From: Nibribacter ruber
GTDB taxonomy: Bacteria > Bacteroidota > Bacteroidia > Cytophagales > Hymenobacteraceae
Length of the DNA stretch: 64,000 bases
NCBI RefSeq assembly: GCF_009913235.1
Contig: NZ_CP047897.1
Location: 1,941,501 to 2,005,500, forward strand
Direction: 5' to 3'
A model generated the notes under the pieces. It was not told the DNA's origin. It was given only the letters and a program-made list of their open reading frames with translations, and ran no database searches. Positions within the stretch are counted from its first letter, which is position 1, and each line of letters begins with the position of its first letter. The translations under genes were made by a program, and so were the position numbers. Below, piece after piece: positions 22,285 to 31,399 of the stretch.

Positions 22285-22488
22285 TTATGGTTTAGATTCT
22301 CCTTCGGGCCGGGCCTGCAGCTTTTGCAAGTAGGTGGCCTTTAAGGCGGCCAGGCGGGTAAGGGCGGCTTTTTTGAAATCCTCAATAGAAAGGAAACCTG
22401 CCTCTGCATCGTTGACACGAGTTGCCCCTGCTGCCTTCTTTTGCACAAGCGCCGTAGATTCTTCGTTCCCTTTCCCCCAATACAGCAT
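22285..22488 (-). CDS. Small helical protein
   Basis: 67 aa from the ATG at 22488 (MLYWGKGNEESTALVQKKAA); an upstream extension is basic and probably not translated. The C-terminal half is helical and Lys/Ala-rich (FKKAALTRLAALKATYLQKL). No motif. It shares the bidirectional terminator at 22204. Confidence 0.45.
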   Translation of the reverse strand: MLYWGKGNEESTALVQKKAAGATRVNDAEAGFLSIEDFKKAALTRLAALKATYLQKLQARPEGESKP

Positions 22489-22680
22489 AGCAGTAATTCT
22501 TTTAAATGACCCTACAAAAATATCCAATCGCACGCGCCGCCTTTTGCTTTTTGGCTGTACAGCGGGCAGACCTCGGTGAACGGGCACATAAACCAGTTAA
22601 ACGAAAATAAATCCAATTAAGCCACGCACTCACAGGCCATTTTTGCTGTTTCCTCTAAAAAGGTTTATTTTTACCGATGC

Positions 22681-22719
22681 CGTTTTCAGCCTGATTCCTG
22701 AAAAATTGCCCAAAAACGA
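22681..22719. repeat. Dispersed palindrome upstream of yheT start
   Basis: A degenerate copy (CGTTTTCAGCCTG ... CCCAAAAACG) that ends 5 bp before the ATG at 22725, so it would lie in the 5' leader rather than after a gene. Confidence 0.65.
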
Positions 22720-22724
22720 AGTCC

Positions 22725-23687
22725 ATGCCCTTACTCCCTGCCAGCCCCTACCGTGCCCCTTTTTTTCTCTTTAACGGGCACTTGCAGACCATCCTGCCCA
22801 GTACTCTGCGCAAGGCACCAGCGGTCTCCTATACCCGTGAGCGCATTGATACCCCGGATCAGGATTTCCTGGACCTGGACTGGTCAATTGTGGGCTCCAG
22901 CACCCTGGTGGTTGTGTCCCATGGCTTGGAGGGAGACACGCAGCGGCCGTACATGAAGGGCATGGTGAAGGCGGCCAATCAAACCGGCTGGGACGCTCTG
23001 GCCTGGAACTACCGAAGCTGTAGCGGCGAGCCCAACCACCTGCTCCGCTCCTACCACATGGGCGTGATGGAAGACCTGCACCTGGTCATTGAGCACGCCC
23101 TGGCCAAACATCGCTATGAAACGGTGTACCTGGTGGGTTTTAGCATGGGCGGCAACCTTACGCTCAACTACCTGTCACAATGGGCCGACAAAGTACCTAT
23201 GCAGGTGAAACGGGCGGCGGTCTTCTCGGTGCCCTGCCACATGAGCAGCGCCTGTGCCCAGCTGGCCAAGCCCCAGAACCGCATTTACATGCGCCGCTTT
23301 TTGAACACGCTGCACCAGAAACTGAAGTTGAAAGCCCAGAAGTTCACGGTGGACCTGGCAGACTACCACCAGATAAAAACCTTTGAGCAGTTTGATGACC
23401 GCTACACCGCCCCGCTGCACGGCTTTAAAGATGCGGCTGACTATTATGCGCGCTGCAGCTCCTCTTTGCATTTGAAACACCTTCGGCTGCCCACGCTATT
23501 GGTAAATGCCAAGAATGACCCGTTCCTGTCACCTGAATGTTTTCCCGTGGAACAGGCCCAGCAGAACCCCAATCTCTACCTGGAGATGCCAGAGTCCGGC
23601 GGACACGTAGGCTTTGCCGAAAGCTTTTTCACCGGCATCTATTATTCAGAGCGCAGGGCCATTGAGTTTTTGCAGGGCCGGGTATAA
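22725..23687 (+). CDS. yheT: YheT-family alpha/beta hydrolase
   Basis: 320 aa, standard for the YheT/AB-hydrolase COG0429 family. The N-terminal FFLFNGHLQTILPS is the family's signature, VVVSHGLEGDTQRPY is the oxyanion region, GFSMGGN holds the nucleophile Ser, and GGHVGF near the C-terminus holds the catalytic His; the Asp is probably in NAKNDPF. Cytoplasmic, substrate unknown (esterase-like). Confidence 0.9.
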   Translation: MPLLPASPYRAPFFLFNGHLQTILPSTLRKAPAVSYTRERIDTPDQDFLDLDWSIVGSSTLVVVSHGLEGDTQRPYMKGMVKAANQTGWDALAWNYRSCSGEPNHLLRSYHMGVMEDLHLVIEHALAKHRYETVYLVGFSMGGNLTLNYLSQWADKVPMQVKRAAVFSVPCHMSSACAQLAKPQNRIYMRRFLNTLHQKLKLKAQKFTVDLADYHQIKTFEQFDDRYTAPLHGFKDAADYYARCSSSLHLKHLRLPTLLVNAKNDPFLSPECFPVEQAQQNPNLYLEMPESGGHVGFAESFFTGIYYSERRAIEFLQGRV

Positions 23688-23689
23688 GT

Positions 23690-23727
23690 CGTTTTTGGGC
23701 TTTTTCCTGGAAAACAGGCCAAAAACG
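23690..23727. repeat. Dispersed palindrome
   Basis: CGTTTTTGGGC and GGCCAAAAACG arms directly after the yheT stop, a probable terminator. From 23728 to 23978 I find no ORF with support. Confidence 0.85.
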
Positions 23728-23978
23728 AAGGATGCTTCAGGTGGAGCCGTTCTTGGTTGTTAGTTATTTGTTGTTCGAGGAAAGGATGAAATTTGGAAAG
23801 CCCTTGAGCTGGCAGGTTCCCGGCATTTAAGATACATTGAAAGTCCCTATAACTTCTTGGGTTATCAATGGATGAAGCCGGAGCAGGTTATTTTCTTTCA
23901 CTTGCGCATCAGAAACGCTAACAGCCCTTTCACGAAGCTAGCTGCATTTTCTACTGGCATCATCAAACCAGATTAAGC

Positions 23979-24016
23979 CGTTTTTGGGCTGTTTCCTGGA
24001 AAACATGCCAAAAACG
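23979..24016. repeat. Dispersed palindrome fused to a terminator
   Basis: CGTTTTTGGGCTG and CATGCCAAAAACG. Its right arm runs straight into the hairpin at 24013-24053, so the two share bases. Confidence 0.85.
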
Positions 24017-24053
24017 ACGAGGCCCATAGGTTGTACCTATGGGCCTCGTCGTT
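24013..24053. terminator. Strong hairpin terminator
   Basis: AACGACGAGGCCCATAGG pairs with its full complement over a TTGTA loop (18 bp). It is placed to terminate the leftward glcD-type gene; the adjoining palindrome supplies T-rich sequence on the minus strand. Confidence 0.8.
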
Positions 24054-24086
24054 AAAAGGACTCAGGACTCGCAACTCAGAACTCTC

Positions 24087-25499
24087 TTATGCCATCTCAA
24101 AGATTTTGCCGGGGTTGAGGATGCCGTGCGGGTCAAAGGTTTTCTTGATGCCCCGCATGAGCTCAAACTGCTTTTCCTGCAGGGCAATGTGCATGTAGGG
24201 CTTCTGCACCAGGCCTATGCCGTGCTCGCCAGAGATGGTGCCGCCCAGGGCCACGCACAGCCTGAAGAGCTCTTTTATTCCCTCAGTGAGCTTGTTGTTC
24301 CAGTCCTCGTCAGACATGTCACCTTTGATGATGTTGATGTGCAGGTTGCCGTCACCGGCGTGGCCGTAGCAAACCGACTTGAAATTATAGCGCTGGCCAA
24401 TCTCTTTCACGCCTTTCAACAGGGCTGGCAGCTCGGCACGAGGCACCACGGTGTCTTCTTCTTTGTAGATGGAATTGTAGCGCACCGCGTTGCCCACGTT
24501 GCGACGCAGACGCCAGATGTCTTCTTTCTGGGCTTCGGTGTCCGCCAGCAGTACCTCGCCGGTGTTAAACTGCTCCAGTACGCCGTACACGCGCTCGGCA
24601 TCCTGGTAGAGCAAATCCAGATCCCAACCGTCCAGTTCAATGATGAGGTGAGACTCAATGTCCTCGGGCAGGGGCACGTCAATCTTGAGGTAGTCTGAGG
24701 ACCATTGCAAAGCCTCGCGCTCCATGAACTCCAGCCCAGATGGCGTAATGCCGGCCATGAAGATCTGCGCCACGGCGGCGCATGCTTCTTCTGAGGACCT
24801 GAACGGCACCAGCATGACCACATTCTTCGGCGGAAACGGAATAAGCTTGAACACGATTTTGGTGATGATGCCCAAGGTTCCCTCAGAGCCAATCATGAGG
24901 TGCGTAAGGTTATAACCCGTGGAGTATTTTAAGACGTTGGCGCCCGTCCAGATGATTTCGCCGGTAGGCAAGACCACCTCCATGTTGAGTACATAGTCCC
25001 GCGTCACGCCATATTTGACCGCTTTGGGTCCGCCCGAGGACATGCTCAGATTGCCTCCCAGAAAACAACTGCCCTTGCTGGCCGGGTCTGGCGGGTAGAA
25101 CAGGCCTTTGGCTTTGACGGCGTTCTGAAACTCCTCGTTCACCACGCCGGGTTCTACGGTGGCCTGCAGGTTGCGCTCATCAATCTGTATGATTTTGTTG
25201 AACCGCTCCATGGAGAGCACCACCCCGCCGTGCACGGGAAGCGCGCCGCCGCTCAGGCCGGTGCCTGCTCCCCGGGGGGTGAGGGGAATGTACTGCTCAT
25301 GGCAGAGACGCGCTATCTGACTCACCTCCTGGGTATTAACCGGCTTTACCACCACCTCTGGGTAGTAGTGCAGGTCTTCGGTCTCATCATGGGCATAGCG
25401 TTTTACCTCTTCTGGCGTGGCAGCGGTGAGCACATACGCCTCACCTACAATCTGCTGCAAAGTGGCTACTATTTCTGGGGTGACGGGGTTAAATTTCAT
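24087..25499 (-). CDS. glcD: FAD-linked oxidase (GlcD/lactate dehydrogenase type)
   Basis: 470 aa. An N-terminal PCMH-type FAD domain (VVKPVNTQEVSQIARLCHEQ, PRGAGTGLSGGALPVHGGVV for FAD pyrophosphate binding) is followed by the FAD-oxidase C-terminal domain (CYGHAGDGNLHINIIKGD, then GGTISGEHGIGLVQKPYM, the conserved active-site His region). It oxidises a 2-hydroxy acid such as glycolate or D-lactate. No GlcE/F subunit is adjacent, as is common for Bacteroidota paralogues, so the substrate stays open. Divergent from the NlpC/P60 gene. Confidence 0.9.
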   Translation of the reverse strand: MKFNPVTPEIVATLQQIVGEAYVLTAATPEEVKRYAHDETEDLHYYPEVVVKPVNTQEVSQIARLCHEQYIPLTPRGAGTGLSGGALPVHGGVVLSMERFNKIIQIDERNLQATVEPGVVNEEFQNAVKAKGLFYPPDPASKGSCFLGGNLSMSSGGPKAVKYGVTRDYVLNMEVVLPTGEIIWTGANVLKYSTGYNLTHLMIGSEGTLGIITKIVFKLIPFPPKNVVMLVPFRSSEEACAAVAQIFMAGITPSGLEFMEREALQWSSDYLKIDVPLPEDIESHLIIELDGWDLDLLYQDAERVYGVLEQFNTGEVLLADTEAQKEDIWRLRRNVGNAVRYNSIYKEEDTVVPRAELPALLKGVKEIGQRYNFKSVCYGHAGDGNLHINIIKGDMSDEDWNNKLTEGIKELFRLCVALGGTISGEHGIGLVQKPYMHIALQEKQFELMRGIKKTFDPHGILNPGKIFEMA

Positions 25500-25563
25500 T
25501 TTATAAAAAGACTGAAAGAAGTAACTTTAACGTTCCAAGGAAAACTTTTGCTAAGGTAAAGCT

Positions 25564-26232
25564 TTGACTACATTCTCTAAACACTCAACGCTACTTCTGT
25601 TAGGACTCCTTTTTTTGGCGGCCTCCTGCGGCAAGTCTTCTTATTCTACGTTCAGCAAACCAGAGGAGACGTACCGGTCTGCGCAGGAGATTGCTGAGCT
25701 CAAAAAGGCCGAGCGGCAGCAGCGGCGCATGGCCAAGAAATCTGGCTTCTTCTCCAAAACAAAGAAGAAAGAAGGGCTTGTCAAAATTAAAACCAAACCC
25801 GCCAGAAACAGCCGTAGCAGCAAAGACGCCGTGTACAGCAGCAAAAAAGTGGCCACGGTCATTTCTACGGCCCGCTCTTACAGGGGCACTCCCTACAAGT
25901 TTGGCGGCACCACCCGCGTGGGCATGGACTGTTCTGGCCTGCTGTGCACCTCATTCCAGGCCATTGACGTAAAGCTGCCCCGCACCTCTAGTGAACAGAG
26001 CCGCTACGGCCCCACGGTGAGCACCCGTGAGCTGCGCGCCGGCGACCTGGTTTTCTTCAGTTCCACGCAAAGCCCCAGCAACATTACGCACGCCGGCATC
26101 ATCACAGAGGTGGTCAATGACAATGAGATTTATTTCATCCATTCCTCTACCTCCCTGGGCGTGAAAGAAGACAACCTGTTTGCCCCTTATTATAAAAAGA
26201 ACTTCATAAAAGCGGTTAGGCCCGGTATCTAG
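25564..26232 (+). CDS. NlpC/P60 peptidoglycan hydrolase lipoprotein
   Basis: 222 aa. No in-frame ATG precedes the signal, so the start is the TTG at 25564. Signal peptide LLLLGLLFLAASC with lipobox Cys, then a basic linker (RRMAKKSGFFSKTKKKE). The NlpC/P60 domain has catalytic Cys in GMDCSGLL (near 122), His in THAGIITEV (near 178) and a polar third residue in FIHSST. It should cut the peptide stem of peptidoglycan at D-Glu-mDAP, anchored in the outer membrane. Confidence 0.9.
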   Translation: MTTFSKHSTLLLLGLLFLAASCGKSSYSTFSKPEETYRSAQEIAELKKAERQQRRMAKKSGFFSKTKKKEGLVKIKTKPARNSRSSKDAVYSSKKVATVISTARSYRGTPYKFGGTTRVGMDCSGLLCTSFQAIDVKLPRTSSEQSRYGPTVSTRELRAGDLVFFSSTQSPSNITHAGIITEVVNDNEIYFIHSSTSLGVKEDNLFAPYYKKNFIKAVRPGI

Positions 26233-26367
26233 TACCAACGGCCAGCCGCTTTTTTATTTGTCTGTTAACACCAGGCCGTTTTCTTTAAGGAGTTTGCAAG
26301 AATCAAAGCCTTGCGGTGAGCATCTCACAGCAGGAAACCCAGTTACCCACTACTTATTGAAGCAATT

Positions 26368-26376
26368 GTGGATAAG
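26368..26376 (-). promoter_or_regulatory. Single DnaA box
   Basis: TGTGGATAA, a perfect box on the minus strand in the 369-bp gap upstream of the TonB receptor. The gap also has a weak CGGC/GCCG hairpin near 26238 after the NlpC gene, and no ORF. Confidence 0.35.
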
Positions 26377-26411
26377 TGCTACAGTTTCTTGCAATTATGT
26401 TGAATAAATAC

Positions 26412-26444
26412 TTGGCATGTAAAGTAAATAAGTAGTTATCTTTG
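26412..26444 (+). promoter_or_regulatory. Promoter of TonB receptor operon
   Basis: TTG at 26412 and TATCTTTG at 26437-26444 fit the Bacteroidota primary promoter with a 22-bp spacer. This leaves a leader of about 150 nt before the ATG at 26602. Confidence 0.55.
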
Positions 26445-26601
26445 TAGTGTCAACTCACTGACCAACCTCATGATCTCTTTCCATTGGAGATTTCTTTCTT
26501 CCTCCCAAAGAAGTTCCGTTAGCATTCTTAATGTTAACATAACAATACCCTTACCCGCTTTTTCACTAACCCGTTTTACTTTTGTTCAAAAAAAACCCTT
26601 T

Positions 26602-29151
26602 ATGAAGTTTAAGTTACAAAGAATTTTGTGCGTAGTTCCTTTGCTGCTGCTGTTTGTCACGACGGCATTTGCACAAAGGACTATTAGAGGCAAGGTAGTG
26701 GATGCTACCACACAAGAGTCATTGCCAGGAGCCTCTGTGGCTGTTAAAGGCGGCACAGATGGTGTCACTACAGACGTAGACGGTACTTTTGCGTTAAAAA
26801 CCTCTGCTGAGAACGTAACCCTGGTAGTAAACTACATTGGCTATGTGCAGCAAGAAGTGTCTGTTTCTGGTTCTAACGCCGGAACCATCAAGTTAAAGGC
26901 TACTGAAAGCAGCGTAAACGAGGTACTGGTAACGGCTAACAGCTACGCCATTGACCGTGAGACGCCAGTGGCCATGTCTACCATCACCAGCGAGGTGATT
27001 GCAGAGAGAATTGGTAACCAAGAGTTCCCAGAGGTTTTGAAGTCTACGCCAGGTGTGTACGCTACTAAGTCTGGTGGTGGATTTGGTGACTCCAGAATCA
27101 ACGTGAGAGGTTTCCAGAGCCAGAACGTGGCCGTTATGATCAACGGTGTTCCGGTAAACGACATGGAAAACGGTTCTGTTTACTGGTCTAACTGGGCTGG
27201 TCTGTCTGACGTGACGCGCTCTATGCAGGTACAAAGAGGTTTGGGTGCTTCTAAAGTAGCCGTTCCTTCTATTGGTGGTACCATCAACATCATGACTAGA
27301 ACTACAGACGCTATCAAAGGCGGTAGCATCTTCCAGGGTTTTGGAAACAACGGCTACCTGAAAACCGGCGTTTCTCTTTCTACTGGTTTAACAGAGAACG
27401 GCTGGGCTGTTTCTGTGGCTGGTTCTAAGAGCGAAGGCAACGGCTGGGCCGAAGGTCTTGAGTTTGAAGCCTACAACTACTTCTTCAACGTTTCTAAAAA
27501 CCTGAACGACAAGCACGTATTGTCATTGACTGGTTTTGGTGCACCACAGGTTCACGGTCAGAGACAAACCAGATTGCCTATTGAAACTTACAGAAATGCC
27601 CCACAAGGCCTTAAGTTCAACCCAGACTGGGGTGTGAAAGACGGCAAAGTGGTAAACGTAGAAGACAACTTCTACCACAAGCCACAGTTCTCTTTGAACC
27701 ACTACTGGACCATTGATGAGACTTCTTTCTTGTCTACAGCTGCTTACGCCTCTGTGGGTACTGGTGGTGGTGGAGCCTTCACAGGAACTCTTCCTAGAAC
27801 TGGCAACCAATACTCTCCTTATGACCTGGATGCCGCCGTTAACGCGAACGTAGCCTCAGCTGACGGACGTGCGCTTTCTTTCCTGAGAGCCTCTAGAAAC
27901 GACCACAACTGGTACGGTATATTGAGCACCTACCAAAAAGGAGTAAGCGAAAACTTTGACCTTTTGGGCGGTATTGACTTCAGATACTACCATGGCAAGC
28001 ACTTTACAGAAGTAACAGACCTCTTAGGTGCTGACTATGTATTGAATACCGCCAACGTAAACACTCCAAATGACAGAGCCCGCGTAGGTGACAAGATCAG
28101 CTACTGGAACGATGGTATTGTTCTATGGGAAGGTGGTTTCTTGCAAGGTGAATACAAGACGGGTCCTTTGGCCACCTTCGTGTCCTTAGCTGCCTCTAAC
28201 ACTTCTTACAAGAGAATTGACTACTTCCTGTACAAAGACGAAGATCCAATGCAGGAGACTGCCTTCCAGAACTTCTTCGGTTATCAGGTGAAAGGTGGTG
28301 CTAACTACAACCTTACTGAAACCCACAACATCTTCGGTAACGCAGGTTACTTCACCAGAGCTCCCTTCTTCAACGCGGTATTCCTGAACAACTCAAACGT
28401 TGTGAACGAAGATGCCCAGAACGAGAAAATCCTGAGCTTTGAGCTAGGCTATGGTTACAGAACTTCTATGTTCAGCGCCAACATCAACGCCTACAGAACC
28501 ACCTGGCAAGACAGATCTTTCACAAGACGTTACGCTGGTGCCACTCCAGGAACTTTCTTCTTCGCCAACTTGCTAGGCGTTGACGCTATTCACCAAGGGG
28601 TTGAGTTGGACTTCAGCTTCCGTCCTATCCAGAAATTGACCGTTCAAGGTATGATGTCTGTGGGTGACTGGAGATGGTTGAACAACCTGGATGCCGTTAC
28701 AGTAACAGATGAGACGCAAACCGTTACCAGAACCATTGGGCCAATCTACATGAAAGACCTGAAAGTGGGTGATGCCGCTCAGAAAACTGCCGCTCTTCGT
28801 CTTGACTATGAGTTGATGCCAGACTTCAAAGTGGGTGCTGACTACAACTACTACGGTGACTTCACCGCTGATTTTGACCCATCTACTTTGTTAGAGGCTG
28901 ACTTGAAGCCTTGGCAAGCTCCTAACTACGGCCTGCTTGACCTGAACGCTGTATTTAGATTCAAAATCGGGAACTTAAACGCCTCTCTAATTGGTAATGT
29001 AAACAACGTCCTGAACACTGAGTATATCTCTGACGCTCAGGCTACTTTCACTGCCGTAGAGAATGGCCCGGACATTAGCAATGCTTCTAACTCTAGCGTG
29101 TTCTACGGAGTAGGCAGAACTTGGACTACAAGCTTTAAAATTAACTTCTAA
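26602..29151 (+). CDS. TonB-dependent outer-membrane receptor
   Basis: 849 aa from the ATG at 26602 (MKFKLQRILCVVPLLLLFVT); the frame is open upstream but lies before the signal peptide. After the signal (ending TAFAQ) there is a carboxypeptidase-like regulatory domain (IRGKVVDATTQESLPGASVA), a plug domain (PEVLKSTPGVYATKSGGGFG, INVRGFQSQNVAVMINGVPV) and a beta-barrel ending in the aromatic TSFKINF. Not a SusC with SusD: the next gene is a repeat lipoprotein instead, 6 bp downstream. Substrate not evident. Confidence 0.9.
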   Translation: MKFKLQRILCVVPLLLLFVTTAFAQRTIRGKVVDATTQESLPGASVAVKGGTDGVTTDVDGTFALKTSAENVTLVVNYIGYVQQEVSVSGSNAGTIKLKATESSVNEVLVTANSYAIDRETPVAMSTITSEVIAERIGNQEFPEVLKSTPGVYATKSGGGFGDSRINVRGFQSQNVAVMINGVPVNDMENGSVYWSNWAGLSDVTRSMQVQRGLGASKVAVPSIGGTINIMTRTTDAIKGGSIFQGFGNNGYLKTGVSLSTGLTENGWAVSVAGSKSEGNGWAEGLEFEAYNYFFNVSKNLNDKHVLSLTGFGAPQVHGQRQTRLPIETYRNAPQGLKFNPDWGVKDGKVVNVEDNFYHKPQFSLNHYWTIDETSFLSTAAYASVGTGGGGAFTGTLPRTGNQYSPYDLDAAVNANVASADGRALSFLRASRNDHNWYGILSTYQKGVSENFDLLGGIDFRYYHGKHFTEVTDLLGADYVLNTANVNTPNDRARVGDKISYWNDGIVLWEGGFLQGEYKTGPLATFVSLAASNTSYKRIDYFLYKDEDPMQETAFQNFFGYQVKGGANYNLTETHNIFGNAGYFTRAPFFNAVFLNNSNVVNEDAQNEKILSFELGYGYRTSMFSANINAYRTTWQDRSFTRRYAGATPGTFFFANLLGVDAIHQGVELDFSFRPIQKLTVQGMMSVGDWRWLNNLDAVTVTDETQTVTRTIGPIYMKDLKVGDAAQKTAALRLDYELMPDFKVGADYNYYGDFTADFDPSTLLEADLKPWQAPNYGLLDLNAVFRFKIGNLNASLIGNVNNVLNTEYISDAQATFTAVENGPDISNASNSSVFYGVGRTWTTSFKINF

Positions 29152-29157
29152 GAATAC

Positions 29158-30333
29158 ATGAAAAAGATATTCTATTTCCTTTCTACCCTTATGGTCGTTT
29201 TTTCTTCCTGCGACCCTATGGAGGATACTTATGAAGAGTTAGACGCTCTTCCGCGTGCCCAGGCAGAATTTAGAAAAGTGAACATCACTCTTTCTAAGGA
29301 GAACTACGAGTCCTTCAAGACTGCTCCAAGCACGGTTAACAAAGGCTTGTACTTTACCTCTGAAGCGGAAGCAGGTAGCATTGTTCCTAGCTACTTAAAC
29401 ACTGCCTACGGACAACTGGAAGAAGGCGACATCATCAATGTAACCTACAACCAGTTCGTTTCTGCCCAGACAAACGCCGTTTCTTCTAGAGAGACGTACA
29501 CTGTAACGGCAGAAGATTATACGGCTGCTGGCATTAGCAACAGCCGTTTTAACCTGGCCAACGGAGATGCAGACGCCATCAAGTTCTTGAACTACAAGTA
29601 CCCAGGTGCTGCTGAAGGCAAATTGGTGGTGCTTACCTTTAACGGGTACAACTCCAACGTAAGCTCTACCGCTGTTGAGATGACAGACTCTTTCTACTTC
29701 ATCAACGGTGCCTGGGCAAACGCTTACCACGTAACAGATGCAGACTATACTTCTGTAGACAACGGTCGTTATAAAAACTTCTCTAGCTCGCTAGATGACC
29801 AATTGCCAAGTTTCTTCAACAAGTTCTTGTCACAGTCTGTATTGGCTCCTAAAACCGGTGAAATCAGATACGTGAGCTACAAGTACTTTAGCGGTGGCGT
29901 TACCCAGCAAGCGGTAACGGCTATGCAGTACAATGGCACCATGTGGGTGAAAGCTCCATCTGTGGTAACTGTTCCGGCTACGTTGGCCTTCTCTAGAACC
30001 AACGGCACCTGGAAGCCAGATTTGACCATCAGATACACCATGGTTCCTGCTGACTACACTTGGATTTCAACTCAACCGAGCCTTGGAACAGAAGCACAAA
30101 GAACCAACCTTGGTAGCTTTGGTAACTTCTACATGAGCTTTGCCGGCAATGACTACAACTGGTCAGATGCCAACTTGGTAACAGCGCTTGCAGGCTTCCT
30201 GAAATACAAGTTCCCGAACGCGGAAGTTGGTCAGAAAGTAGCACTTACCTATGTATTCTATAAGAGCGGTGCCAAAGTAGGTACGCTTACTTTCCAAAAA
30301 CAAGCCTCTGGCGAGTTTACTTTGGTTAAGTAA
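29158..30333 (+). CDS. Four-repeat surface lipoprotein paired with receptor
   Basis: 391 aa. Lipoprotein signal MKKIFYFLSTLMVVFSSC. The mature part has four related units of roughly 70-90 aa, each with a VTxxDY-like start and an FLxxKYPxAxxGxxVxVTYxxY-like end: NITLSKENYESF...INVTYNQF; YTVTAEDYTAA...LVVLTFNGY; YHVTDADYTSV...IRYVSYKYF; YTMVPADYTWI...VALTYVFY. It follows the receptor by 6 bp and probably forms a surface lid or substrate-binding partner, by analogy with SusCD. Family name unknown to me. Confidence 0.7.
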   Translation: MKKIFYFLSTLMVVFSSCDPMEDTYEELDALPRAQAEFRKVNITLSKENYESFKTAPSTVNKGLYFTSEAEAGSIVPSYLNTAYGQLEEGDIINVTYNQFVSAQTNAVSSRETYTVTAEDYTAAGISNSRFNLANGDADAIKFLNYKYPGAAEGKLVVLTFNGYNSNVSSTAVEMTDSFYFINGAWANAYHVTDADYTSVDNGRYKNFSSSLDDQLPSFFNKFLSQSVLAPKTGEIRYVSYKYFSGGVTQQAVTAMQYNGTMWVKAPSVVTVPATLAFSRTNGTWKPDLTIRYTMVPADYTWISTQPSLGTEAQRTNLGSFGNFYMSFAGNDYNWSDANLVTALAGFLKYKFPNAEVGQKVALTYVFYKSGAKVGTLTFQKQASGEFTLVK

Positions 30334-30356
30334 GGATTGCTGAACAAATAATAAGA

Positions 30357-30387
30357 AAAGCCCTGCTATAATAGCGGGGCTTTTTTT
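30357..30387 (+). terminator. Terminator of receptor operon
   Basis: AAAAGCCCTGCT/AGCGGGGCTTTT stem with a T7 tract, 24 bp after the lipoprotein stop. Confidence 0.9.
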
Positions 30388-30443
30388 GGCTTGTGGGCAC
30401 TAGAAAATAAAGGGAGAAATTTTACAGGAATTTGCCCTCTACA

Positions 30444-30475
30444 TTTGGCAGTTCTCAAAAAGCCTGTTACTTTTG
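30444..30475 (+). promoter_or_regulatory. Promoter of tRNA-Ala
   Basis: TTTG at 30444-30447, 20-bp spacer, TACTTTTG at 30468-30475, a near-ideal Bacteroidota promoter 12 bp before the tRNA. Confidence 0.8.
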
Positions 30476-30487
30476 CATCACTAACCC

Positions 30488-30561
<74 letters not shown>

Positions 30562-30563
30562 CT

Positions 30564-30596
30564 AAAAGCCTTACTCAAACGAGTGAGGCTTTTTTT
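30564..30596 (+). terminator. Terminator of tRNA-Ala
   Basis: AAAAGCCTTACTC/GAGTGAGGCTTTT stem with a T tract right behind the tRNA. Confidence 0.9.
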
Positions 30597-30686
30597 ATTT
30601 CTTTATCTTAAAGTAATCTTGCCCTTCTGGTGCAATTGTCTTTCTATTACACGCTAAAATCACTATCCTAGAATTTAAGAGCTCAT

Positions 30687-31304
30687 ATGAAACGCCTTCT
30701 ATTCTTTCTGCTAGTCATTTCCTGGGGCTGCAAAGATGATGCCCCGGTAGTTCCCAAAAACCCCATCACGCTTGAAATAAAAGCCCTAGAATGGACCACT
30801 TCCTCCATGGATGCGGTCATTAGCTTATATGACTCTGAGCAAAACTGGGAAGCACGCACGGGGGCCATTAAAAGTCAGACAACTACCTCAAATGGGAAGG
30901 CTATCTTTACCAACCTAGCACCAAGACAGTACTGGTGGAGGGTGGAGAAAGGTTGCCTACTCAATGATTACAGTGATTTCTCTACTAGGAGAGCCCTCAA
31001 AGAAGAAGAATATTACTCTGCAAAAACATACTTGGTAGGATCTTTCACACTTGAACTAGTGAACACTTCGGCGCTCGCCTTCGAGGTGACGCTTAACTAT
31101 GGCACTGCCCCTGTAACAGTTAATGGAAACTCTACCCTAACTATTAAAAGGCTTAAGGCAGAATATGACTATATAACTGACGAATCCACTACTTACCAAA
31201 TTTCTGCTCGCGTAAAAACAAATGACGCATCTAAACCTTATGAGCAGATTGGTTTCTTAACCCCTTATTGTGGAAAAATCGAAAAAGTGGTGTTACCTAA
31301 ATAA
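30687..31304 (+). CDS. Hypothetical lipoprotein
   Basis: 205 aa with signal MKRLLFFLLVISWGC (lipobox SWGC), then an acidic DDAPVVPKNP linker. The mature protein is beta-rich, with an N-terminal carboxypeptidase-regulatory-like strand pattern (GKAIFTNLAPRQYWWRVEKG) and a second immunoglobulin-like part (FEVTLNYGTAPVTVNGNSTL). Cys residues at KGC and YCGK. Function unknown. Confidence 0.6.
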   Translation: MKRLLFFLLVISWGCKDDAPVVPKNPITLEIKALEWTTSSMDAVISLYDSEQNWEARTGAIKSQTTTSNGKAIFTNLAPRQYWWRVEKGCLLNDYSDFSTRRALKEEEYYSAKTYLVGSFTLELVNTSALAFEVTLNYGTAPVTVNGNSTLTIKRLKAEYDYITDESTTYQISARVKTNDASKPYEQIGFLTPYCGKIEKVVLPK

Positions 31305-31309
31305 ACTTC

Positions 31310-31397
31310 CGTTTTTAGCCTTTTTACCTCAAAACAGGCTAAAAACGGAAAGGCCCCTACTCCAGGCAGGGGCCTTTCCGTTTTTGGCCTGTTTTGC
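31310..31397. repeat. Composite palindrome/terminator with competing hairpins
   Basis: A full palindrome copy (31310-31347, compensated arms CGTTTTTAGCCT/AGGCTAAAAACG) is followed by AAAAACGGAAAGGCCCCT / AGGGGCCTTTCCGTTTTT (18-bp perfect stem) and a third half-copy CGTTTTTGGCCTGTTTT. The middle arm can pair either left or right. It sits between convergent genes and can terminate both. Confidence 0.85.
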
Positions 31398-31399
31398 GC

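Noticed and set aside
24039-24698. Rightward 219-aa ORF antisense to glcD
   Set aside because: Shadow frame of a well-supported FAD oxidase.
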